In this document: positions 22,585 to 31,294 of the stretch, in pieces
Numbering within the stretch: position 1 is the first letter of the stretch
Layout of the letters: the number at the start of each line of letters is the position of its first letter
Source: Planctomycetota bacterium
GTDB lineage: Bacteria > Planctomycetota > UBA1135 > UBA2386
Length of the DNA: 46,183 nucleotides
Direction of reading: 5' to 3'
Assembly: GCA_016795295.1 (NCBI GenBank)
Contig: JAEUHP010000113.1
Span: forward strand, 1-46,183
Notes under the pieces: model-generated
What the model was told of the DNA's origin: nothing
Database searches by the model: none
What the model saw: only the letters and a program-made list of their open reading frames with translations
Program-made: the position numbers and the translations under genes

Positions 22585-24527
22585 AGTTCGCGGGCTTGCT
22601 GCTCGGCATGCTGTCATTGGCGTTGGTGCTGTGGCTGGCGTGGCGCGACTTCGGGGCCGTGGCCGAAGGTCCTGGACCGCTGCACCCGGCCCATGCCCAG
22701 GTGGCGGATCTCCAAGGCGCTGCGGGCTGTGCCCGGTGCCACGAACCGGGGGCCGGAGCCACTCCGGCGCGCTGCGCCGAGTGCCATCCGGCGATCGGTG
22801 CGCAGTGGCGCGATGGCCGTGGTCTGCACGGTGCCCTGGCGCAGTCGGGCCACACCCAGTGTGCGCCCTGCCACGGCGAGCACCACGGCGGTGCGGTGGC
22901 GCTGCTGCCGCAGCACGCCTTCGCGCAGGCCGGCTTGCGCCTCGATGCCTACGACCACCGCCACAGCGCCGGCTTCGCGCTCGCGGGGGCCCACGGTGGC
23001 CTGGCGTGCGTGCGTTGCCATCCCGCCGCCGAAGCCGCGGCGCCGCCGTCCGGCGGCCGCTTCCTCGGCCTGCGCCAGGAGTGCACGGCTTGCCACGAAG
23101 ATCCGCACCGGCAGACGTTCGGCGACGACTGCCAGCAGTGCCACGGCCAGCAGGGGCCCTGGCGCGCCGCGCCCGGCCTGCGGCATCCGCGCTTCGAACT
23201 CCAAGGCGCCCACGCCCGGGTCGCGTGCGCCGGCTGCCATGCCGAGGACTCGGCGCACTCGGTGGCCGCCGAACGGAGCACCGAGGTGCCGGTGCGCGCT
23301 TGCCGGGTCTGCCACGCCGATCCCCACCGCGCGGGTGGGCAGAGTCTGCAGCTCGCGGCGGCCGAGCGCTGCGAGCGGTGCCATGGTGTGGAGTCGTTCG
23401 CCGCCCCGGTCTGGACGCCGGAGCGACATGCGGCGGTGTTCGCGCTGCGCGCCGCGCATGCGAACACGGCGTGTGCCGACTGCCATGGCGGCGGCGACGT
23501 GCCGGTTCGCTGGCGCGGGCCGGTGCCCGAGCCCTCGGCCTGCAGCGCGTGCCACACCGATCCGCATGGTGCCGCGGTGGCTGCCGTGGGTGCCTGTGCC
23601 GATTGCCACGACGATGCACGGACGAACTGGCCGGTGCAGGTCTCGCCCGCACAGCATGCTGCGTTGGCGATGCCACTCGCCGCGCCGCACGCCGACGTGG
23701 CCTGCCAGGCGTGCCACCGCGGTGCCACCTACGCCGCCCGCTATCCTGGGCGCGCGGCGGCCGACTGTCGCGCTTGCCACGCCGATGTGCACGGCGGCCA
23801 GTTCGCGCGCCACGGCGTCGACCGCCAATGCACCGACTGCCATCTGCCGACGTCGTTCGTGCCGGCCCAGTTCGGGGTCGCCGCCCATGCCACGACCGCC
23901 TGGCCGCTGACCGGGGCGCACGAAGCGGTGGCCTGTGCGGGCTGCCATCGCGAAGTGCGGCCGGAGTGCGGGCGGCGCTTCCGCGGCACTGCGACCGAGT
24001 GCCACGCCTGCCATGCCGACCCGCACCGCGGCAGGTTCGACCGTCCTGGCCTACCGGCTGCCCGCCCCGCGGATCCGCGCCAAACCGGCTGCGCGCGTTG
24101 CCACGACACGGGAGCGTTCGCACCGGTCTCGAACTTCGACCATGCGCTGTGGACCGGCTACGAACTGGTCGGTGCGCATCAGGCGGTTGCCTGCGCGGGC
24201 TGCCATCCGCGGCCGGAGGCAGGGGCTCTGCGTCTGGGGCAAGCTCTAGGCAGTGCGTGTGCCGATTGCCATGCCGATCCGCACGCTGGGCAGTTCGCGG
24301 TTGCTGGGCGCACCGACTGCGCGCGTTGCCACACCGTGCAGTCGTTCACCGGTTGGCCGTTCGACCACGGCGCCACCCGTTTCCCGCTCGATGCCGTGCA
24401 CGCGGGGCTCGCGTGCCGCAAATGCCACCGCGTCGAAGCCGCGGCCGACGGCACGCTCGCGGTGCGTTACCGGCCGCTCGGAGTGTTGTGTGGAGACTGC
24501 CACACCCTCGGTGGAGGGCGGCGATGA
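22581..24527 (+). CDS. Periplasmic multiheme c-type cytochrome (23 CxxCH)
   Basis: A 648-residue cytochrome with 23 CxxCH heme-attachment motifs, about one per 28 residues. The N-terminus (residues about 3-21, FAGLLLGMLSLALVLWLAW) is a signal peptide or membrane anchor; a cut after AVA near residue 28 is possible. Several motifs carry a second His in CH.DPH form (CHEDPH, CHADPH, CHTDPH, CHADVH) that probably serves as distal heme ligand, as in cytochrome c3 and decaheme families. Electrons would hop between closely packed hemes. GGAGG lies six bases upstream of the ATG, and the ATG overlaps the stop of the oxidoreductase (ATGA). The stop overlaps the next gene in the same way, so stoichiometric synthesis is likely. 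Sequence repetition suggests growth by internal duplication. Confidence 0.93.
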   Translation: MKFAGLLLGMLSLALVLWLAWRDFGAVAEGPGPLHPAHAQVADLQGAAGCARCHEPGAGATPARCAECHPAIGAQWRDGRGLHGALAQSGHTQCAPCHGEHHGGAVALLPQHAFAQAGLRLDAYDHRHSAGFALAGAHGGLACVRCHPAAEAAAPPSGGRFLGLRQECTACHEDPHRQTFGDDCQQCHGQQGPWRAAPGLRHPRFELQGAHARVACAGCHAEDSAHSVAAERSTEVPVRACRVCHADPHRAGGQSLQLAAAERCERCHGVESFAAPVWTPERHAAVFALRAAHANTACADCHGGGDVPVRWRGPVPEPSACSACHTDPHGAAVAAVGACADCHDDARTNWPVQVSPAQHAALAMPLAAPHADVACQACHRGATYAARYPGRAAADCRACHADVHGGQFARHGVDRQCTDCHLPTSFVPAQFGVAAHATTAWPLTGAHEAVACAGCHREVRPECGRRFRGTATECHACHADPHRGRFDRPGLPAARPADPRQTGCARCHDTGAFAPVSNFDHALWTGYELVGAHQAVACAGCHPRPEAGALRLGQALGSACADCHADPHAGQFAVAGRTDCARCHTVQSFTGWPFDHGATRFPLDAVHAGLACRKCHRVEAAADGTLAVRYRPLGVLCGDCHTLGGGRR

Positions 24528-26170
24528 GTCGGCTGCCCCTGCGGCTCGTTCCCCACCCTCTGGCGTGGCTGTTGGCCGTGGCCCTGCCGGCCCAGGGCAA
24601 CAGCGAACGCACCGTGTCGCTCACGGTGGTCGGTGTGGCCGAGCGCAGCGTCTACCTGGACCATGGCCGCGACCTGGGGCTCGCGGTGGGGACGATGGTG
24701 CGCTTGTTCCCGCCCGGAACCGCCGGCGTCGACGCCGAAGTGCGCGCGGTGAGCGGCAACGGGGCGCGCGCGGAACTGCCGCCGGGGGTGCCGGTGCCAC
24801 CGGTCGGCACGCGCGCCGAAGCGCGGGTGCGTGTCGAGGCCGAAACCCCGCCCGCGCCTGCCGCGGGCCACCCGCCGTGGCAACGTCGGGAAGCGCCCCG
24901 CGGGCCCGACCAGCCGCTGCTGGTGCCGGCCTACGGCCAGCGTCCCGACCAGCGACCCGCCACGCTCGACGGCCGGCTGTTCCTGCTCGAACAATACAGC
25001 CAGGATCGCGGCGCCGGCCGCGACGCCAGCTACCTGCTGTCCCGGCTCGGCCTGCGTGCCGACGCCACCAATTGGTTCGGCCGCGGTGAACGCGTGCGGT
25101 TGGCCACCGAGGCCGACGACCGGCGCGCCCTGCTGTCCGATGCCCCCGACCAGGACGACCAGAACGGCCGCCTCGACCAACTGTCGGTGGCCTTCGGCAC
25201 CGAAGCTTGGGCCGCCACCGGACTCGAGGCGGGGCGGTTCTTCGTCGGTGGCCTGCCCGAACTCGGCTTGGTCGATGGGCTGGAGCTGGTGCGGCGTTAC
25301 CAGGGCGGACTGCGCTTCGGCGGCGGCTTCGGGGCCTTCCCCCGGCCGTTCCCGATCCGCGACACCGGCGACGACGTGGGGGTGTTCGCGTATGCCGACT
25401 TCACGTCCGACGCGCAGCGCACGTTCGCGGCGGCGGCTGGCGTGCAGAAGACTTGGCACCGCGGTGCGCCGGACCGCGACCTGTTGCTGCTGCGCGTGGA
25501 AGCCAGGCCGACCGCGCGCACGGCGCTGTTCGCCACGGCCAAGGTCGACTACTACAGCGCGGGAGACACGGTGAAGGGCAGCGGCGTCGAGCTGACCGAA
25601 GCGTTCGGCAGCGCCCGCTACGACGGCGATGGCTTCGGCACGGCCCTCTCCGCGTCGTACTTCACCTGGCCCGAACTGCTGCGCCGCGAGTACCAGAATC
25701 TGCCGATCGAACTGGTGCGCGACGGCCACGTCGAGCGCGGTTCGTGGTCCGGCTACAGCACTCCATGGGCGTGGCTGCGGTGCTCGGTGCGCGCCGATGC
25801 CTGGGCCGATCAGGACCGTTCCGGCACTGCCTGGGGCTGCGACGCCGACCTGCGCGACGTCACCGGGTTGGGCTCGGGGCTGCTGCTGTCCTGGTACATG
25901 GCCGACGGCGGCGTGGTCGGTGGCCCGACCGGGCGGGTGCTGTGGCGCTTTGCCGCCGGGCCGGCGGCGCTGCGCCTCGGCGGGCGCTGGCAGCGATACG
26001 AAGTGCGTGGTCTGGCCGGCGGCGACGAGGAGTTCGACCGCCAGTCCTTGGAGTGTGGCTGCAACCTGCCGATCGGCCACCATGGCGACGTCGATCTCGC
26101 GCTCGAGCACTGGTGGGGGGATCGCGAAGACACCTGGATCGGGAGCATGTACCTGCAATGGCGATTCTGA
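24524..26170 (+). CDS. Predicted outer-membrane beta-barrel (porin-like partner of multiheme cytochromes)
   Basis: A 548-residue exported protein. The signal peptide is residues about 8-24 (ending ALPAQG). Residues about 29-105 form a small beta domain (VSLTVVGVAERSVYLDHGRDLGLAVG). From about 140 the sequence shows alternating hydrophobic/polar strands with short turns and many aromatic residues, and ends MYLQWRF, matching the C-terminal Phe signature used by the outer-membrane assembly machinery. No other enzyme motif is visible. Its place between two multiheme cytochrome genes parallels MtrB/PioB-type porins that sheath a cytochrome; that role is inferred from context. The ATG overlaps the upstream stop (ATGA), with GGAGG six bases before it. 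Strand number cannot be counted reliably by eye. Confidence 0.75.
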   Translation: MSRLPLRLVPHPLAWLLAVALPAQGNSERTVSLTVVGVAERSVYLDHGRDLGLAVGTMVRLFPPGTAGVDAEVRAVSGNGARAELPPGVPVPPVGTRAEARVRVEAETPPAPAAGHPPWQRREAPRGPDQPLLVPAYGQRPDQRPATLDGRLFLLEQYSQDRGAGRDASYLLSRLGLRADATNWFGRGERVRLATEADDRRALLSDAPDQDDQNGRLDQLSVAFGTEAWAATGLEAGRFFVGGLPELGLVDGLELVRRYQGGLRFGGGFGAFPRPFPIRDTGDDVGVFAYADFTSDAQRTFAAAAGVQKTWHRGAPDRDLLLLRVEARPTARTALFATAKVDYYSAGDTVKGSGVELTEAFGSARYDGDGFGTALSASYFTWPELLRREYQNLPIELVRDGHVERGSWSGYSTPWAWLRCSVRADAWADQDRSGTAWGCDADLRDVTGLGSGLLLSWYMADGGVVGGPTGRVLWRFAAGPAALRLGGRWQRYEVRGLAGGDEEFDRQSLECGCNLPIGHHGDVDLALEHWWGDREDTWIGSMYLQWRF

Positions 26171-27666
26171 ACCTCGGGGTGCGTTGGCCGATGCTCTGGC
26201 GCTGGGTGCTGCTGCTGTTGCTCGGCGTGGTGGTGGCCTGCGCGGCGTTGGTGCCCCAGCACGGTTGGGATGCCAACTTCGGGCCGGTGGTGCCGCACGA
26301 TTCGTTCCCGGCGGATTGCAGCCTGTGCCATCAGGCTGGCGGTTGGCACCAGTTGCGTGCCGACTTCACCTACGACCACCAGAAGGCCACCGGGGTCGAA
26401 CTGCGCGGCGCGCATGCCAACGCCGGTTGCCTCCTGTGCCACAACGACCGCGGCCCGGTGCAGCAGTTCGCCGCCCAGGGCTGCGCCGGCTGCCACGCCG
26501 ATCCGCATCTCGACCGCCTCGGCCGCAACTGTGGGGACTGCCACCAGGAGCGCACCTGGACGCCGAACGATGCGATTGCGCGCCACGACCGCACGCGCTT
26601 TCCGCTGGTCGGCCCGCACGCGGCCGCGGCGTGCTTCCGTTGCCACCCGGGTGCCCAGGTGGGCAACTTCGCCGGGGCGCCGGTGGAATGCAGCCAGTGC
26701 CATCGCGACGACCGGGACCGCACCGTCGATCCGAACCACGTGCAACTCGGCTATGTCGATCGCTGCGAGCGCTGCCACGTGCCGGTCGACTGGCGGCCGG
26801 CGCGCTTCGACCACCCGGCGTCGTTCCCCCTGACGCAGGGGCACGCGGGCCGCAGTTGCCGCAGTTGCCACCAAACGCCGAACGTGTTCACCGGCCTGTC
26901 GACCGACTGCGCCAGCTGCCACGCCGATCGCTACACGAACGCCCTCGAGCCGGCGCACGGCAGCGCCGGCTTCGGCACGGCCTGTGCGCAGTGCCACGGC
27001 AGCCGCGGCTGGGCACCGGCCAGCTGGCCGCATCCGACGACCTTTCCGTTGACCTTCGCGCATGCCGGGCGGCGCTGCACGGCATGCCATGCGGGGCAGG
27101 TGTACCAGGGGACCAGCGGCACCTGCAGCAGCTGCCACCTGGCGGCGTTCCAGAACACCCGCAACCCGAACCATGTGCAGCTCGGCTATCCGACCGACTG
27201 CGCAGCCTGCCATCGCACTGCGTCGTGGCGCGGCGGCACCTCCGAACATCCGGCGACGTTCCCGCTGCAGAACGCCCACCAGCGTGCCTGCAGCACCTGC
27301 CACACGACGCCCGGCACCTACTCGGGTTTGAGCCCGCAGTGCGCTGCGTGCCACCAAGCGGAGTATCAGGCGACCAGCAACCCGCCGCATGCCGCCTACC
27401 AGATGAGCACCCAGTGCCAGCAGTGCCATGGCACTGCGGCTTGGCGGCCAGCCACGTTCGTGCATCGGTTCCCGATCACGAGTGGGGAGCATCGCAACCT
27501 GGCCTGCTTCGACTGCCACGACAACGCCGCCAACCGGGCGCAGTTCGAGTGCATCCACTGCCACGAACACCGCCAGACCAAGATGAACGACGAGCACCGC
27601 GGTGTCTCGGGATACGTCTGGGCGTCGGCGAACTGCTACCAGTGCCACCCGCGCGGTCGCCACTGA
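26158..27666 (+). CDS. Multiheme c-type cytochrome (19 CxxCH), probable outer-membrane lipoprotein
   Basis: A 502-residue cytochrome with 19 CxxCH motifs. The N-terminus has a hydrophobic stretch ending LLGVVVAC, a good lipobox with Cys28, so it may be lipidated and surface-anchored like MtrC/OmcA. A later ATG at 26191 would give a tighter lipoprotein signal (Cys at 17); I kept 26158. Middle residues show repeats of the form 'W.PA.F.HP..FPLT..HAGR.C..CH...VY.G....C..CH', about 70-80 residues each, which suggests internal duplication. Nothing else catalytic is visible. It begins inside the last 13 bases of the barrel gene, so it is co-translated, and it ends the four-gene group. It probably receives electrons from the 23-heme protein across the barrel. 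Confidence 0.9.
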   Translation: MAILNLGVRWPMLWRWVLLLLLGVVVACAALVPQHGWDANFGPVVPHDSFPADCSLCHQAGGWHQLRADFTYDHQKATGVELRGAHANAGCLLCHNDRGPVQQFAAQGCAGCHADPHLDRLGRNCGDCHQERTWTPNDAIARHDRTRFPLVGPHAAAACFRCHPGAQVGNFAGAPVECSQCHRDDRDRTVDPNHVQLGYVDRCERCHVPVDWRPARFDHPASFPLTQGHAGRSCRSCHQTPNVFTGLSTDCASCHADRYTNALEPAHGSAGFGTACAQCHGSRGWAPASWPHPTTFPLTFAHAGRRCTACHAGQVYQGTSGTCSSCHLAAFQNTRNPNHVQLGYPTDCAACHRTASWRGGTSEHPATFPLQNAHQRACSTCHTTPGTYSGLSPQCAACHQAEYQATSNPPHAAYQMSTQCQQCHGTAAWRPATFVHRFPITSGEHRNLACFDCHDNAANRAQFECIHCHEHRQTKMNDEHRGVSGYVWASANCYQCHPRGRH

Positions 27667-27771
27667 ACCAAGCACCCTCGGTTCTGCCTGCTCCAGCCTG
27701 CGGCATCGGACTGCCGAAAGGCTCATCAGCTCTCGGCGGCGCCTTGGCAACGGGGCGTCGAATCGTTCGCC

Positions 27772-30700
27772 ATGCCCACCCGCCCGTTCCAGAAGCTCCT
27801 GTGCGCGAATCGCGGTGAGATCGCGATTCGCGTGTTCCGTGCCTGTGCCGAACTCGGCATCCGCACCGTGGCCGTGTTCAGCGAAGAGGACGCGACCAAC
27901 CAGCACCGCTACAAGGCCGACGAGAGTTACCTGATCGGCAAGGGCAAGTCCCCGGTGGCGGCGTACCTGGGCGCCGAGGAGATCCTGGCCGTGGCTCGGC
28001 GGTGCGGTGCCGACGCCATCCATCCGGGCTACGGGTTCTTGTCGGAGAACCATGCCTTCGCCGCCGCGGTGCGTGCGGCGGGCATCGCCTTCGTCGGGCC
28101 CGAAGAGGCGGTGATCCGCGATCTCGGCGACAAGGTGGCGGCACGGCACCGGGCCGCCGCGCTGGGCGTGCCGACGGTGCCCGGGATCGAACTCGCCGGC
28201 GACGAACCCGCGGCGCTGGCCGCGGCCGAACGCTTCTTCGCCGAGCATGGCACCACCATCGTCAAGGCGGCGCACGGCGGCGGTGGTCGCGGCATGCGCG
28301 TGGTCGAGCGGCTCGCCGATCTGGCGCCCCTGCTGCGGCAGGCGCGCAGCGAGTCCTTGGCGGCATTCGGCAGTCCGGTGGTGTTCCTGGAGAAGTACCT
28401 GAGCCGTGTGCGGCACATCGAGGTGCAGGTGCTCGGCGACCGTCATGGCAACGTGGTGCACCTGGGCGAACGCGACTGTTCGGTGCAGCGGCGCCACCAG
28501 AAGCTGGTCGAGATCGCGCCGGCGCCGAACTTGCCGGAAGGAACCCGCCAGAGCCTGTTCGCCGACGCACTGCGCCTCGCCAAGGCCGCCGGCTACCACA
28601 ACGCCGGCACCTTCGAGTTCCTGGTCGCCGACGGGCGCCACTACTTCATCGAGGTGAACCCGCGGCTGCAGGTGGAGCACACGGTGACCGAGCAGGTCAC
28701 CGGCATCGACTTGGTCCAGGCGCAGATCCGCGTCGAACAGGGCTGCCGGCTGGACGGTCCGGAGATCGGCATCACCGACCAGTCGCACGTGCGGCCGCGC
28801 GGCTTCGCCATCCAGTGCCGGATCACCACCGAGGACGCGCAGAACGACTTCCTGCCCGACACCGGCACCATCGTCGCCTATCGGGCGCCAGGCGGGTTCG
28901 GGCTGCGGCTCGACGGTGGAGACGGGTTGGCCGGCACCGTGGTGTCGGGGCACTACGACTCGCTGCTGGTGAAGTGCATCACGTTCGGCCCGACCCTCGC
29001 CGCCGCGGCGCAGAAGGGCCTGCGCGCGCTGCGCGAGTTCCGCATTCGCGGCGTGAAGACCAACCTGGCGTTCCTGCAGAACGTGCTGGCCCATCCGACC
29101 TTTCTCACGGGGGCGACCTGGACGCGGTTCCTCGACGACACGCCGGAGCTGTTCGAGATCAAGCAGGGCAAGGACCGCGCCACCAAGTTGCTCACGTATC
29201 TGGCGGACGTGATCGTGAACGGCCACCCGACGTTCCCGCGCGCGCAACGCCTGAACCCGGCGGGGTTGCTCGCGCCGCCGGTGCCGCCGGTGCCGCCGGG
29301 CACGCCGCCGCCCGGGACCGCGCAGATCCTGGCCGAAGGTGGCCCAGCCGCGGTGGTCGAATACGTGAAGCGCCAGAAGCGCGTCTTGCTGTGCGACACC
29401 ACCATGCGCGACGCCCACCAGTCGCTGCTGGCGACGCGGGTGCGTACGCGCGACATGCTGGCGATCGCGCACGCCACGGCGCACCTGGGCCATGCATGGT
29501 TCTCCGCGGAGACCTGGGGCGGAGCCACGTTCGACGTCGCCTACCGGTTCCTCAACGAGGATCCGTGGCAGCGGTTGGCCGAGCTCAAGAAGGCGATGCC
29601 CAATGTGCTGCACCAGATGCTGCTGCGCGGCGCCAATGCGGTGGGTTACACCAGCTACCCCGCGAACGTCGTGGAGCGGTTCATCGAGCTGGCCGCGGCC
29701 ACCGGCATCGACGTGTTCCGGGTGTTCGACTCCCTCAACGACCTCGAGTCGATGCGGCTGTCGGTGCGTGCGGTGCTGCGCACCGGCAAGCTCGCCGAGG
29801 TGGCGATGTGCTACACCGGCGACGTCGACAATCCGGCCCGCACCAAGTATGGCCTCGAATACTACGCCGAACTGGCGCGACGCATCGAAGGCATGGGTGC
29901 GCACCTGCTGTGCATCAAGGACATGGCTGGCCTGCTGCGGCCGCAGGCCGCACGGCTCCTGATCGGGCGCCTGCGCGAAGTGACCTCGCTGCCGATCCAC
30001 CTGCACACGCACGACACCTCGGGCAACGGTGTCGCCACGTACATGGCCGCGGTCGAGAGCGGGGTGCACATCGTCGACGTGGCGTTGGCGCCGATGGCCG
30101 GGCTGACGTCGCAGCCGAGCATGAACGCACTGATCGCTGCGCTGCACGGCGCGCAGCGGGACACCGGCCTCACCAACCGGCCGGTGCAGCCGTTGGCCGA
30201 CTACTGGGAGGCGGTGCGTGAATTCTATGCGCCGTTCGAGTGCGGTCTGAAGAGCAGCACCAGCGAGGTCTACTACCACGAGATCCCTGGCGGGCAGTAC
30301 AGCAACCTGCGGCCGCAGGTGGCATCGCTCGGCCTGTTGTCGCGCTGGAGCGACGTCAAACACGCGTTCGCCGTGGTGAACCAGCTGTGCGGCGACATCC
30401 CGAAGGTCACGCCGAGCTCGAAGATGGTCGGCGACTTCGCGATCTTCCTGGTGCAGAACGACCTGTTGGTGCTGCGCGGGGATCTGGCCGCCACGACGGC
30501 TGCGACGCGACAGAAACTGCTGGTCGAAGGCCAGCGGCTCGATTTCCCGCAGAGTGTCGTGCAGTACTTCCAGGGCAGCCTGGGGCAGCCACCAGGTGGC
30601 TTCCCCGAGGACTTGCGGGCGCTGGTGCTGAAGGGCCTGCCGATCGTCACCGGCAATCCGAGCGATGGCATGCCGCCGTTCGACTTCACCAAGGCGGAAG

Positions 30701-31272
30701 CGCACGTGCGCCAACGCACTGGCGGCACGCCCAGTGCTCACGACGTGATCAGCCACGCGCTCTACCCGCGCGTGATGGACGAGTTCTTCGCCTTCCAGGC
30801 GCGGTGCGGCGACGTCTCGATGCTGCCAACGCCGCTCTACTTCTATGGTCTCGACCTGGGGCAGGAAGCCTGGATCGAGATCGAGGCTGGCAAGACCTTG
30901 GTGGTGTCGTTCGAGGCCCAGAGCGAACCCGACGCAGACGGGCACGTCACCGTGTACTTCAAACTGAACGGGCAGAGCCGTCAGGTGGTGGTGCCCGACC
31001 GCAGTCGGGTCGTCGCAGGCGAGGAGCGACGCCGGGCAGACGCTGGACGGCCCGGGGACGTCGGTGCACCGATGCCGGGGCGCGTGGTGGCGCTGCTGGT
31101 GCGCGAAGGCCAACAGGTGGCGGCCGGCGAACCACTGCTCACCCTGGAAGCGATGAAGATGGAGACGATCGTGCGCGCGCCGATCGCCGGCACCGTGCGC
31201 GAACTGTGCACCGACGTGCGTGCGGCGGTGCAAGCCGCGGATCTACTGGTGGTGCTCGATTCGGCGGCGTGA
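27772..31272 (+). CDS. pyc: Pyruvate carboxylase (biotin-dependent, single chain)
   Basis: Carboxylates pyruvate to oxaloacetate with ATP and bicarbonate (anaplerosis and gluconeogenesis). The 1166-residue single chain has the full order: biotin carboxylase (about 1-450; ANRGEIAIRVFRAC, KAAHGGGGRGMRVV ATP-grasp loop, EVNPRLQVEHTVTEQVTG), carboxyltransferase (LLCDTTMRDAHQSLLATRVR, FRVFDSLNDLESM, LHTHDTSGNG), the PYC tetramerisation region and a C-terminal biotinyl domain with Lys1129 in LEAMKMETI. A proline-rich linker (about 501-518) separates carboxylase and transferase domains. The start at 27772 has no Shine-Dalgarno. It follows the electron-conduit operon by 105 bases and may be separately transcribed. 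Its stop lies inside the hairpin at 31269-31294. Confidence 0.96.
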   Translation: MPTRPFQKLLCANRGEIAIRVFRACAELGIRTVAVFSEEDATNQHRYKADESYLIGKGKSPVAAYLGAEEILAVARRCGADAIHPGYGFLSENHAFAAAVRAAGIAFVGPEEAVIRDLGDKVAARHRAAALGVPTVPGIELAGDEPAALAAAERFFAEHGTTIVKAAHGGGGRGMRVVERLADLAPLLRQARSESLAAFGSPVVFLEKYLSRVRHIEVQVLGDRHGNVVHLGERDCSVQRRHQKLVEIAPAPNLPEGTRQSLFADALRLAKAAGYHNAGTFEFLVADGRHYFIEVNPRLQVEHTVTEQVTGIDLVQAQIRVEQGCRLDGPEIGITDQSHVRPRGFAIQCRITTEDAQNDFLPDTGTIVAYRAPGGFGLRLDGGDGLAGTVVSGHYDSLLVKCITFGPTLAAAAQKGLRALREFRIRGVKTNLAFLQNVLAHPTFLTGATWTRFLDDTPELFEIKQGKDRATKLLTYLADVIVNGHPTFPRAQRLNPAGLLAPPVPPVPPGTPPPGTAQILAEGGPAAVVEYVKRQKRVLLCDTTMRDAHQSLLATRVRTRDMLAIAHATAHLGHAWFSAETWGGATFDVAYRFLNEDPWQRLAELKKAMPNVLHQMLLRGANAVGYTSYPANVVERFIELAAATGIDVFRVFDSLNDLESMRLSVRAVLRTGKLAEVAMCYTGDVDNPARTKYGLEYYAELARRIEGMGAHLLCIKDMAGLLRPQAARLLIGRLREVTSLPIHLHTHDTSGNGVATYMAAVESGVHIVDVALAPMAGLTSQPSMNALIAALHGAQRDTGLTNRPVQPLADYWEAVREFYAPFECGLKSSTSEVYYHEIPGGQYSNLRPQVASLGLLSRWSDVKHAFAVVNQLCGDIPKVTPSSKMVGDFAIFLVQNDLLVLRGDLAATTAATRQKLLVEGQRLDFPQSVVQYFQGSLGQPPGGFPEDLRALVLKGLPIVTGNPSDGMPPFDFTKAEAHVRQRTGGTPSAHDVISHALYPRVMDEFFAFQARCGDVSMLPTPLYFYGLDLGQEAWIEIEAGKTLVVSFEAQSEPDADGHVTVYFKLNGQSRQVVVPDRSRVVAGEERRRADAGRPGDVGAPMPGRVVALLVREGQQVAAGEPLLTLEAMKMETIVRAPIAGTVRELCTDVRAAVQAADLLVVLDSAA

Positions 31273-31294
31273 TACCGGCTCAGGCCGGGATCAC
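31269..31294. terminator. REP-like hairpin containing two convergent stop codons
   Basis: GTGAT and ATCAC (outer 5 bp) plus CCGGC and GCCGG (inner 5 bp) pair around a TCAG loop with one A/G mismatch. The TGA stop of pyruvate carboxylase is in the left arm and the stop of the M14 peptidase in the right. It fits a bidirectional terminator. In one frame it reads IPAQAGIT, the signature of REP-type elements in many genomes. Confidence 0.7.

Noticed and set aside
20227..24123. Long minus-strand open frame opposite the oxidoreductase and 23-heme gene
   Set aside because: It is an Arg/His-rich shadow frame with no recognisable motif.
27667..27771. Pyruvate carboxylase as a fifth gene of the electron-conduit operon
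   Set aside because: The 105-base gap breaks the pattern of overlapping starts, and there is no functional link visible in the sequence.
25810..31233. Very long open frame on the minus strand across the cytochrome and pyruvate carboxylase genes
   Set aside because: It is a shadow of GC-rich coding on the plus strand. Its translation is low-complexity Arg/Ala/His/Val, while the opposite strand holds clear CxxCH and carboxylase motifs.
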